64,000 bases of DNA, taken from the NCBI GenBank assembly GCA_026770025.1, contig JAMXDE010000033.1:310001-374000 (forward strand), written 5' to 3'. The first letter of the stretch is position 1. Every line of letters begins with the position of its first letter. Below are positions 31,201 to 40,460 of the stretch, in pieces. Origin of the DNA: Craspedostauros australis. Lineage: Eukaryota > Bacillariophyta > Bacillariophyceae > Mastogloiales > Achnanthaceae. The notes beneath the pieces are model-generated. The model saw nothing but the letters and a program-made list of their open reading frames with translations, was not told the DNA's origin and did not search any database. The translations under genes and the position numbers were made by a program.

Positions 31201-34200
31201 TACCCCGACGAGCATCTCAGAGCGGATGGCAACTCGTGCACCCTATCAGGATCATCTGGAGATGAGGAACGAGGACCAGTTGTGGCAATCTACCATCCAC
31301 ACAGCGGACTACCAACAACCACCGCATATCGAATGAAGGACCTTGGACACATCCCAAGGGCCCTCAACAGCATTGTGACGACGGTGTCCGAGAACAACCT
31401 CAACTTGTCGGAACCAAGCAAAGAACTCCTTCGCTGGCACTTCCGACTCGGTCATCTGGACTTCCGCAAGATCCAGTTCCTCTTCCGGTCTGGAATGCTG
31501 GCTCATTCCGAGGCCAAACGCAAGCTCCAGACCGCAGCATCCAAGATCACTGACTATCCAAAGTGCACTGCCTGTCAATTCGGCAAGCAACATGCGCGCC
31601 CAGCTCCAGGTATCCGTCGACAAATCATCCGTGACAGACAAGGTGTCCTCAGGGCGGATCATCTTCGTCCAGGACAACAGGTCTCGGTTGATCACTTCGT
31701 CGGCCGCACACCCGGTCGTTTATTCACCGGATATGGCAAGACAAGTGAGAAGGACATGTACTGCGGCGGAGCTGTCTTCGTTGACCACGCATCGGGGTAC
31801 ATCCACGTGGAGCCAGTGACCACTCTCGACACCCATTCGACGCTCAAAGCAAAGCACTCGTTCGAAGACACCTGCAGGGACCTCGGCATCGTCGTGCAGT
31901 CCTATCTATCAGACAATGCACGGGTCTTCACATCCAAGGACTATGCGAGAGAGCTGGAACGATTCCAACAAATCAATCGTTTCGCCGGAGCCGGTGCTCA
32001 TCATCACAATGGCGTTGTGGAACGCAGCATTCGAACCATCGTTTCCATGGCACGGACCATGATGATGCATGCATGCATTCATTGGCCACAGATCTACGAA
32101 CCCAACATCTGGCCCATGGCGGTCGTCCATGCAGCATATGTTTTCAACCGCGTCCCCAATCACACCACTGGATTGTCGCCATATGACATCTTCTCACGCG
32201 TCCGATTCCCCCACAAGCACTTGCACAACCTGCATGTGTGGGGATCACCTGCATACGTCCTCAACAAGACTATCGCTGACGGCAAGAAGATCCCTCGTTG
32301 GGAACCACGCAGCGAACGTTACGTCAACATGGGACTATCTGCACGACACTCATCAACGGTTCCTCTACTTCTCAGCCCTCGCACTGGATCCATCACATCC
32401 CAATATCATGTGGTCTTTGATGATTGGTTTGCCACCGTGGCAACTGATCCGAGGGAGCTACCTGACTTCGGATCGGACGACTGGGTGAAGATGTTTGGAG
32501 AAACTGAGTACCAATATCCGTTCGATGAGGAAGACCTCCGTCTCCTGGAAGAAGAGGAAGCTCTTCAGCGAACAGACAGAGAGATTCGTCGAGAACAGCA
32601 AACGGATGAAGCCGATCACGACAACAGGCCTCTGGTACCACTTGCCGATGACCCACCAGCTGCTCCCCTCACCCAAGCACCGGAGCAGACCACTGAGCCA
32701 CCGACAACTCCAAACAATCCATCACCAGACGTCGCTGAGGTCCAGCCACCGATCGCAACGCCATCCTCTGCTGTGCCATCAACGCCGTTGAATTCGAAGC
32801 CGCCTTCGCCAATTGCGAACTCGACGCCAGAGACTATCCCGTTCCAAACCAAATCACCTTCGTCACAAAATAAACGTGATGAACCTCCATTGGCCGATGC
32901 TGATGACGAGGAGCTCCCACCACTACCGGACTCTCCCCAAGAGGGAGGGACGCCATCAATGCCCATCACGGCGCAACCGTCGCCTAGACGTGCAACAACA
33001 CCTGCCAAGCCAAAGCGATCTACTCCTCGCAAGCCGTCGAAATCTCGTCAACAGAGGGAGCCCATCCGACGATCGGCTCGTATCATGGGACAGCGTACCA
33101 GAGCGCCTCCAACACGCCTGCACTACGATACTCTTGGAGGACGCTACTGCGATGATGATGGAGGTGATATCATCGTCCTTCTCACCGAAGAAGACAACGC
33201 ATCGACCGCCAACATTGACATGCTTGAGCGACCATCCATTCGCATGGCCATCCAAGTACGAGAAGACATCGCTGAGCAGCTTCACATGAACCCCCATATG
33301 GAATCAACCTTCGCGAGGGAGCTCGTTCCTCTACTTCACAGCATTGCCGATGATCTCAGCACCACCTACGGATCCAGCTCTGAGAACCATCCTTTGCCAC
33401 CAAGCATTCAGCAAGCACCAACTCGTCTTCGACATCTACTCCCCTTTGGACAAAGTCCATTCTTCAGCGTCAATGGAGTCGATGAGTGGCGTGTTCAGAT
33501 GCGCCCGTGGTCGAACCCAATCCAAATCTGCGATCCCAATGAAGCAGCGGAACACATACAAGAGACTGAGAGCGCATTTGACACCATCACGTCGCAGCTA
33601 CGTGTGTCCATGCTGAGACGACTGGGTCAGCTCTCATCCTCGATTCGCATCGTCGCTCTTGTCATGTCCAGGCAGCTCTATGGACTTGCATCCATGCTTG
33701 GACGAGGTGGTGAGATGATCACCACACAGGATGACCAAATGGAAGACAACGACGACGAATACTACGCCCTCATGGGAGCATTCGAGATGGACAACGACGA
33801 CGAATACTACGCCCTCATGGGAGCATTCGAGATGGACAACGACGAACTTGCACCACTGTCCAACTCCCATATGAGCACATGCTTGCTTCAGGAATGCAGC
33901 AATGTCCTCAGTGCCACCAGATCCTCAGCAGAGCCATCCAACATCCTGCACGTCCAGATGGAGATGCGCCCCTTTTTCGAGACAGACGCAACTGGGTACC
34001 TTGCCAACACAGCCATCATCTGCAAAGCTTCCAGCAGTGACCCTGATACCCTATCATTCGACGAAGCCATGCGTGACAACGACAAAGCGCAATGGATGCA
34101 AGCAGCTGAAGCCGAGATTCGGGAACTCATCAGCAAAGGCACGTGGGATGAGGTGCCGAAGACGCAAGCTACCTCACGTATCTTTCCGGGAACTTGGGTC

Positions 34201-35616
34201 TTCCGACGCAAGCGGCTTCCTGATGGTACGGTCAAGAAATACAAAGGACGATGGTGCTGTCGCGGAGACTTGATGGACACCAACGAGTCCGTGTATGCTC
34301 CAGTCGTCGCTTGGTCGTCGGTACGAACCTTCCTCATCATTTCCACCATCATGAACTGGTCTACAATCTCCATCGACTTCTCCAATGCATTCGTACAGGC
34401 AAAGATACACAAGCCTGTGTTCCTACACCTTCCTCGGGGATTCCATTCCACCAACGGTCGCAACACCTGCCTCAGACTCAACAAAAGTCTTTATGGCCTC
34501 AACATCGCTCCACGCTTGTGGTACGAACACCTGCTGAAGGCACTGACCGCTGAAGGCTTTCGAGCATGCGATCAGGAACAGTGCTTGTTCATGCGCAAGG
34601 GCATGATGATCGTCCTGTATGTGGATGACGCTGGGATAGCATCCAAGACCGAGCAGGAGGCGGAGGCATTCATTGCTTCCATGCGCAACCGTGGATTTGA
34701 ACTGAAGAAGGAAGGCTCTTTCACCGAATTCCTGGGCATCCAACTGGTTCACGATCCAAAAGCAGGCACGGTGCACATGCTTCAACGCGGACTCATCAAG
34801 AAGGTCATCGACGCGGTTGGCATGCAGAAGTGTAAACCGAATGCCACGCCAACCATCCAGCAAGCTCTCGGAGCCGACGATCACGAGCCGCCATATTCGG
34901 AAGACTGGAATTACCGCTCCGTGGTAGGTATGCTACTCTACCTGGCAACCAATACTCGCCCGGACATCGCTTTCGCAGTATCCCAGCTCGCCCGATTCAG
35001 CAACGATCCCAAGCGCACACACGCCAAGGCCATGAAGACGCTGGTGCGATACCTAGCTGGTACATCCGACCGAGGCACGATCATCAAGCCAACTGGGAAA
35101 CTGCAGCTGACTTGCTATGTGGATGCCGATTTCGGTGGGTTATATCGATGTGAGGACCATCGCTCAATCAACGCAGCACGATCTCGAACAGGCTACATCA
35201 TCGAGCTTGGGGGCTGTCCTCTTGTCTGGAAGTCGAAACTTCAGACAGAGATTGCCCTCTCTACAATGGAAGCGGAGTATGCAGCGCTCTCACAGGCAAT
35301 GCGCGTTGTCATCCCACTCATGCAACTCATCCGCGAGATATCCGTTGCAATGGACTTGGACCAAGAATTGGAGGCCGGCATCAAATGCACGGTGTTTGAG
35401 GACAACAACGCTTGTATTTCGCTGGCCAACAACCATCAGGTCACAGCGCGCACGAAGCACTATCTCATCAAGTATCACTTCTTCTGGTACTGGGTGAAAC
35501 AGTCCTTCATCGTCATCAAGTACGTGGCCAGCACAGATCAAGTCGCCGACATCTTCACGAAGGGCCTTGCCCACGACCTATTCATCAAGCTCAGGAAGCT
35601 GTTAATGGGTTGGTGA
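28258..35616 (+). CDS. Copia Gag-Pol polyprotein
   Basis: 2452 codons without stop or frameshift from the ATG at 28258. In order: coiled-coil Gag start with an acidic Gly/Asp tract (about residues 115-180), CCHC zinc knuckle (residues 545-558, CYNCGKPGHIKANC), a WCAKCKHW...H zinc-like motif, a strongly hydrophobic segment at about 659-717, aspartic protease DSGA at 902, pre-integrase HxxxH/CxxC region from about 1060, integrase D1145-D1219-E1255 with the 35-residue spacing, a variable Pro-rich linker, reverse transcriptase with YVDD at 2121-2124, and RNase H (YVDADFGG near 2287, STMEAEYAAL near 2338, DQVADIFTKGL at the end). Its job is reverse transcription and integration of the element. A 45-bp in-frame duplication (33745-33789 and 33790-33834) repeats DNDDEYYALMGAFEM. 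The single frame implies Gag:Pol ratio is not set by frameshifting. Confidence 0.95.
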   Translation: MTDASKDTVLPGETAAAEQTDRTEIQQHDDDGVDLREARLKQDEAQLNEAKAQLEAAQAILAEREANLKQRMEAYEGLMKSDPATPGSILGASKLISEIMSPIMMKGLDDVSEPNDEGNRKNDKPKNDDIDDDRSKDNDASDISDDDDDLFGGGGGDDSGDDSDPSDDDGGGGGGNGPSAGRGGKVGKKPTKPIMGGVCAEERRHMAWTGGAPKADWSGLVREKKRYHHPYQRRPANSCAESKIQVTMEKGISPRYKRGDDLLNFLSELKEECEMRGIDAITYVRSPVDKTKMVSIFDNSGIYTSDNVIDTINDHQDLYDAYDRYNMMTAYRLFKGSVDQDLFRKTSGRAQPEYNHDIRMLVVELVMGSDPSTNDKYERIKEQVRHLKPNKFPGENIELMCDKLDTWCTQLEKANAFDDNLLLNIVNNFLDAGGPGGHGEKFRHDLHDMSSLLNDLLMKTRLMDREPAKRLLLQHKMTWRNICRKAVLLYNIEVEDGRWHAHQRTKDRSIPRHGAHAAATLDQDISQAWTLIQSSKGNSQVAVSCYNCGKPGHIKANCPLLGNRKPNQGRKTNKKIDRGQSRKNSWKTTPPRKGEPQKKLMDNKTYHWCAKCKHWRISHGTSEHQENFGGRKEAQGNLAIDPSAWMCMMETEPTNQIGFWKHLQHMLTWILQFVLTTNPSLIFGLVQIILLGLLHEWKTVAIFLWLGTATVLGYLHGRPSDDPKHPPRAHLRHAKARWNKARKKRGRHNKRPAYVDPHYPMRLRNDNRFTRNPSGLYEELFADGSFQRFLRDRDREHQHNGHHGSSTPTSEQAREDFDPGEPIGRHDWDIPIPKAVSEQAIRLISMLRSFFVLGHERDITDQLFGAMAINVPPTSRAGRLLSLMDTPHGQNEGQSTFQVIWDSGASVCVTNDIRDFVGRVETPHKPIFLSGFLKRTQVTKRGTVEWAMLDKKGNLRYIRLPAYYIPSSRVKLLSTTCLLREYPDEHLRADGNSCTLSGSSGDEERGPVVAIYHPHSGLPTTTAYRMKDLGHIPRALNSIVTTVSENNLNLSEPSKELLRWHFRLGHLDFRKIQFLFRSGMLAHSEAKRKLQTAASKITDYPKCTACQFGKQHARPAPGIRRQIIRDRQGVLRADHLRPGQQVSVDHFVGRTPGRLFTGYGKTSEKDMYCGGAVFVDHASGYIHVEPVTTLDTHSTLKAKHSFEDTCRDLGIVVQSYLSDNARVFTSKDYARELERFQQINRFAGAGAHHHNGVVERSIRTIVSMARTMMMHACIHWPQIYEPNIWPMAVVHAAYVFNRVPNHTTGLSPYDIFSRVRFPHKHLHNLHVWGSPAYVLNKTIADGKKIPRWEPRSERYVNMGLSARHSSTVPLLLSPRTGSITSQYHVVFDDWFATVATDPRELPDFGSDDWVKMFGETEYQYPFDEEDLRLLEEEEALQRTDREIRREQQTDEADHDNRPLVPLADDPPAAPLTQAPEQTTEPPTTPNNPSPDVAEVQPPIATPSSAVPSTPLNSKPPSPIANSTPETIPFQTKSPSSQNKRDEPPLADADDEELPPLPDSPQEGGTPSMPITAQPSPRRATTPAKPKRSTPRKPSKSRQQREPIRRSARIMGQRTRAPPTRLHYDTLGGRYCDDDGGDIIVLLTEEDNASTANIDMLERPSIRMAIQVREDIAEQLHMNPHMESTFARELVPLLHSIADDLSTTYGSSSENHPLPPSIQQAPTRLRHLLPFGQSPFFSVNGVDEWRVQMRPWSNPIQICDPNEAAEHIQETESAFDTITSQLRVSMLRRLGQLSSSIRIVALVMSRQLYGLASMLGRGGEMITTQDDQMEDNDDEYYALMGAFEMDNDDEYYALMGAFEMDNDELAPLSNSHMSTCLLQECSNVLSATRSSAEPSNILHVQMEMRPFFETDATGYLANTAIICKASSSDPDTLSFDEAMRDNDKAQWMQAAEAEIRELISKGTWDEVPKTQATSRIFPGTWVFRRKRLPDGTVKKYKGRWCCRGDLMDTNESVYAPVVAWSSVRTFLIISTIMNWSTISIDFSNAFVQAKIHKPVFLHLPRGFHSTNGRNTCLRLNKSLYGLNIAPRLWYEHLLKALTAEGFRACDQEQCLFMRKGMMIVLYVDDAGIASKTEQEAEAFIASMRNRGFELKKEGSFTEFLGIQLVHDPKAGTVHMLQRGLIKKVIDAVGMQKCKPNATPTIQQALGADDHEPPYSEDWNYRSVVGMLLYLATNTRPDIAFAVSQLARFSNDPKRTHAKAMKTLVRYLAGTSDRGTIIKPTGKLQLTCYVDADFGGLYRCEDHRSINAARSRTGYIIELGGCPLVWKSKLQTEIALSTMEAEYAALSQAMRVVIPLMQLIREISVAMDLDQELEAGIKCTVFEDNNACISLANNHQVTARTKHYLIKYHFFWYWVKQSFIVIKYVASTDQVADIFTKGLAHDLFIKLRKLLMGW
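33745..33834 (+). repeat. 45-bp in-frame tandem duplication in Gag-Pol
   Basis: Two exact copies of a 15-codon unit, with a third partial copy (GACAACGACGAA) to 33846. It lies in the linker between integrase and reverse transcriptase. Confidence 0.9.
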
Positions 35617-35659
35617 CGGTGTGCCTCGCCTCAGGGACTCCCTTCTCACACAACGTATC

Positions 35660-35668
35660 GAGAGGGAG
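35660..35668 (+). promoter_or_regulatory. Polypurine tract
   Basis: GAGAGGGAG immediately before the 3' LTR, the plus-strand primer position in LTR elements. Confidence 0.85.
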
Positions 35669-36559
35669 AGTTACAACATGAGGCCTTGGACATCCGACAG
35701 CAGGACACTCTTCGGAGTTTCCTTGTAATCGGATTAGTCCAATTTGACAATTTCCCCCCAAAAATATTTGGTCTTGGTTTTCTCACGACTGTCCGCCAAC
35801 GCGAAGCGCGTACCCCTGGGTACGAACCAAGACCAAGTGAGAATTATCAAGCTACAAGGGATTGGAGACTACCAATCACAGATGCCTGTCAAGAGGTTCA
35901 TTGCAGCTTATGTTTGAATCACAAGAGTGATTGCATCGAACTGCAAAGACTGCTTGGCTGTAAGATCCCAGCCCTTGACATGATTAGCATGATAGAAGAA
36001 AGGGTCATGCCCAACAGCTCTCTGCTGCTCAGCAACGAACCAAGATCAACAGGAGAACATGGGATGATCAAAGAGTCGATACACTGCAAGAAGGGAGTGA
36101 AACAAGGCACACAACCAAGTGTCTTGCCCCACAGAAAACACAACGATGTCTGCAGGAAATCTCCTGCAAACAACACTGCCAAGAAACATGTCCTGCATGA
36201 TTGTTGCCTCTTCATTGTCTTCATCATCATCTTCATTGTCTTCATCAACTTAATCATAAAATGCAAAAGTTCACAACTCAAAACACTCTTCAAACACAGT
36301 ACAAATCAATTGCATTCACTCTCGTCTTCCCATCGTAAACTCTGACACCAAACGACTTCATCAGTCGGTCCGAGTTGCGACATTGAACGCTTGCTCAAGG
36401 CAACGCAACAAACAATTTTCTCACAGCAACAAAAACACAAAGTCCGTCCCTATTGTCAACAACAACAACAACAACAACAAACGATCCAATCCGGATTTGT
36501 TCCATCTACGGGGACATCTCGGACACGCGAAAAACGACGCGAACTAACGCAATTTAACT
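35669..36559 (+). repeat. 3' LTR
   Basis: Identical to 27089-27979. Followed by CTGGC and host ArfGAP coding sequence. Confidence 0.95.
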
Positions 36560-36564
36560 CTGGC
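36560..36564 (+). repeat. Target-site duplication CTGGC, right
   Basis: Identical to 27084-27088. Confidence 0.9.
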
Positions 36565-38037
36565 TGTCTCTGTGCCAACCGGAAGGACCTGTCAGTTTTT
36601 GCAGAGAAGGAATGGCTGCGAGCGAGACCGGGGCGCTGTCGGCCTCGGGACATCGGTCTTGACGATCCCTGCCTCGTCAGGCCCATACCTATGCTCATGC
36701 GCGTTGTTGTTCCTGAGTTTGTGCCACCTTCCGCTCCATTGTTCAGGTCCATGACTTGCTGCTTCATGTTGCCTTGCTGCGTGTTGGACGCATTGAGACT
36801 ACCGACCTTCAACTCGGACATGCTGCCCTGCATCGATGATCTTCTGCGTGGCATGTGGTGCGATCCAGGCGCAACGTCTTGCACCACGAACTGCGTGACC
36901 TCGATCATCCGTGTGGAATCATTCATGGAGTTGAACGTTTGCACGTCAGCGGTGGCCGACTTGCCATTGTCATTGTCATTGATGCAATTGGAATTGTTTT
37001 GGTAATTGTTGATGGCATCAGCATCAGGAGCATCACGTGAGGTCTGATTAGCCGGTTCCATGTCTTGGAAGAGATCGCGTTTCGAATCCGAAAACATGTC
37101 CATCTGCTCGCCCGCGAATAGATCATCGTAGCTGATGCCGAGAGTAGCCTGAGAGAAGTTCGCCACCGAACCGAGTCGCTTCAGTTTCTGATTTGCCCGT
37201 CGCTGCTGCTGTTGTCGCAGCCGTTCTGCTTCCTGCGCTTGCTGTTCCTCCTGCAGCTTTTGCCATCGCCTTTCGAGGGTTCCGTCCTGCAAATCGCTGA
37301 GCGCATCGTCCTGTATCTCGCGGTACACCCATGACTTGAAGAAGACGCGCCGCGAATACTTGGCCATGATGAAGGCATCGCGCTGCTCCAGGTTGGAGCG
37401 GACGTGCGGTTTCAGCATGCCCTCGGCCTTCCGCACTTCGTACTTGGCCTCGAAAGCCTTGTTGACGCGCTGGTTGCCTCCGAGTTCCAAAGCCAGCACT
37501 TCCTTTTCTTTCCCTGTTGATGTGGAGGCAATCAGATTGTTGGTGGAGTGCGGGTGGGAGTCGGTTGGAAGTCGGTTGGACGCAGGTGCAAGTAGAAATC
37601 AGGTGATGCATGTGCAAGCGGGCGAGTGAGTGTAAGTATAAGTACAAGTGCAAGCACAAGTGCACATGCAGGCTGGGCATGAACATGTTCTGACAACCAG
37701 ACAACGGCACGAGTATCCTTGATACAAGACAAGACATCCCGGCTTCGCTTGCCTCCAAACGGAACTTACAGTCATCCAAGGTGACGCTCCTGACGAAGCA
37801 GATGTGCACGCCCAACCTCCTGTGCGCGCCGGAGCAATGGAAGCAGCAGAATGCGCCCAGAATGCGGCTGTCCGTGGGGGAATCCGGCGGTGGCACGATG
37901 AGGGACGCCCACGTCGGCTTCTTGTCTCCGCAGTCGCAGCACAGCTGGTTCTCGGGGAGGTTGGCGACCGCCTTGAGCCGCAGCTTCAGCTCCTTCTGCG
38001 AGGGTGGCGCATCGTTGGTGGTGTCATTCGATGCCAT
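36560..38037 (-). pseudogene. ArfGAP paralog 2, 5' portion (interrupted by Copia)
   Basis: Exon 1 is 38037-37770 (a second ATG at 38073 would add 12 residues). The intron 37514-37769 (256 bp, GTAAGT...ACAG, phase 1) sits at the same codon as in paralog 1 and again creates TLDDWKEKEV. Exon 2 starts at 37513 and is broken at 36560 by the retrotransposon; its continuation is 27083-24982. The ArfGAP domain is complete (CCDCGDKKPTW, 28-residue spacing, CSGAHRRLGVHICFVRS, ELGGNQRVNKAFEAKY, YSRRVFFKSWVYRE), followed by a Gln/Arg coiled coil. Undisrupted length would be about 1107 residues. As it stands, translation runs about 35 codons into the LTR and stops at 36456, ending in a run of cysteines from the antisense (CAA)n. 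The GAP domain could therefore still be made without its tail, so 'pseudogene' describes the broken frame rather than proven loss. Confidence 0.88.
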
Positions 38038-38073
38038 GGTGTTTGGTGCGATGATGCCGCACGCCGAGTTCAA

Positions 38074-40460
38074 TCAATGTCAACCCGTTGTGTATAATGG
38101 ATCGTATTCGTGCGAGTTATGGATGGTTCGATTCCGCGGTGCTTGCTTTGCCTTGGTTTGCTTTGCTTTGCTTTGCTTTGCTTTGGTCACAAGATGAAGG
38201 CCTCTCGATTGATGTTCGGGCGGAGCTTCTTATGATCTACTCAAGCTCAAGTCCAAGCTCGTAGAGCAGTTGTGGTTGCAGAGGAAGGTGTTTGCTCTGC
38301 TTTGTCCCACTGCATGCATCCGTGCAAGAGCGTGAGGATGTGAGGATGTGAGGATGGCAGCATGTGAAGACGGGAACAAGAACGTGGCAGTTCCGCGAAC
38401 GACACAACCACCGAGAGTGGAAGGAATTGGAAGATCGGCAAGGGTGTGGAGGTCTTTAAGCCCTGAAGGAATTCGTCACGCTCTACGATCTGCATGGTGG
38501 CGCACGCAATGCCGTCCACGGATGTTCACGAGCCTCCGGTGTGACCTGTTGGACGTTGTTGTCGTCGTCGTCGTCGTTGGACGCAGTTTCCCTTTGGATC
38601 GATCCTTCCAGGGTCAAATGGTTGTAAACAGATCGTGATGGTGACATGTTCTTTAGTTTTACCGAGATGTCCCACTGTAGACTGTTGGGATTCCCGTTTT
38701 TCGTGGGCGTTGGTATCCAAAAGACGATGGAACTTGTCATAGGTCCAAAGGAACTTAAGCGTGAGGTGGGAAAAACGTTTTATCATTCATGACTTGTGAC
38801 TGCGAACATATTCCTTATTTATCCTCGCCACGCATCGGTCCCGATGTGCAACAAAACCGGCGGAATCATACCATAACTCGTATCTCCGATCATTCCTCCC
38901 ATCTCCGACACTTTCCTGTTCCTGACAATCTGCGGTTACTGTTGGTGACCATGATGTTCCTGCGACACTCTCGTCACAACATCAGCAATACCCGCACCAA
39001 CACGCACAACACTGTACGAGCTACCATACAGCCTGCTCACAAAATAAACGAGTGCGATAGCTCGTCGTTTTGTTTGATGAATTGGAACGAAGCTCTGTGA
39101 TGATTCCTTCACAAACATTTCCAGGAAGTCTTTGTCCGATCAGTGACCATTTCGATTCCTCTCTTGTATCGTTCACCTTCTCTTCATCTCCTTGGTTTGC
39201 GAGCTACGACTATGATACGTTCTCTCACATGTTCCGGCAACCAGATAGGTACGAGCCATGGCACGACGAAGGCATCCGTCAACGACGTGCGTGGACCGAA
39301 ACAACGCCTAGGGCATCGCAAGCACCACTTCAACCAACACTTCAGCCCACACCAAATAGAATTGCCTAGCAGCTTCTGATGGCTTGTATGCGTAGTCTGA
39401 CTTTGTGATGCTTTTGCCAAAGGCCGAGGAACTGGCGGAGTTGAAACGTCTACTACCTTCCATGGCTGTTGTTGGGGGATCAATTCAATTCCGGCAATCG
39501 TCGCAGCACCTCCGATTCGTATAGCTCGGACGATGGCGATGCTGCTGATGACGATGACGATCGTATCCCCGCATCCATTCGCGCAGTTGCTCTTACCCAA
39601 GACAATTCTTGTCGCTCTCATGGTCGAATAGCCAACACACGTCTGCGTCTTGTTCACACCAACAGAGATGAGATCGAAGCGCTTTTCCAGCGTGGGAGAA
39701 CGACCATTATACGATCTGCTCCACAGTATGGCGCAACGGCCCAGACAAGCATTCCGGTCCCCAAACAGCGCAGGCGGATCCGGGTTGATCTATTATACGA
39801 GCTACGGTAATCGCTGTTTGAGTACCCACGAGCTACGGATGCGCACTCCACTCGTCATATCGAAGGCAAGCCGATCTGGTGTGCATCCCAGAGAATACGC
39901 GTATCGACGGCATGCTGCATACCATCAATGTGGTGTTGAGCGCGCAGAAGCACAAGAATGCAGCCGTTCCAAAAAGCACTGCAGACAGAAATCGACGTGG
40001 GCGATGGAAGCATCTTGTATGGAGATCCTCATCGTGCATCGACAGACAAGAATAATCTCTGTCTCGTTGACTTCTTCCTACGCTCTTGTCTCAAATCAGA
40101 AGCCTACAGCTATTGAATCCATCTGATCAATCCCGTTGAGTCCCACGAACAATTCCCGATTCCAACGCAGATGAGACAAAGTTCCGACGGATCTTTCGCA
40201 CAGACAACATCACGGTCACCATCGTTGTTTCACTCGCATGTTGGATCAAACGCCAACGACATCATCGTCGACGATCGGTCATACTTTCGGAGTAGTAGTA
40301 CTTGCAGAGCACTTGCAGAGCACTCGCACAGAGTAACGGGAGCTCCACGAACATCGCAAAGCCGCAGCTCATACTCTGCTGAACATCAACGAGCAACAAC
40401 ATTGATCATAGCGACATCAGCGACAGCAAAGAGATACTAACAGAGACACCAAGCATCACC
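38074..40460. other. Intergenic region between ArfGAP paralog 2 and CNNM-like gene
   Basis: The flanking genes are divergent. A GCTTT/TTTGC pentanucleotide repeat lies at about 38150-38182 and a (GTC)n run at 38563-38577. No gene is supported. Confidence 0.5.

Larger units (their letters stand above)
27089..36559 (+). mobile_element. Complete Copia-type LTR retrotransposon
   Basis: 9471 bp: 5' LTR 27089-27979, leader with primer-binding site, one Gag-Pol frame 28258-35616, polypurine tract 35660-35668, 3' LTR 35669-36559. Integrase precedes reverse transcriptase, which defines Copia (Pseudoviridae-type) order. The LTRs are identical over all 891 bases and flanked by a 5-bp duplication (CTGGC), so insertion was very recent on an evolutionary scale. 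LTR ends are AGTTA...TAACT rather than the usual TG...CA. It lies antisense to the ArfGAP gene it interrupts. All domains look intact, so it may be autonomous. Confidence 0.95.
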
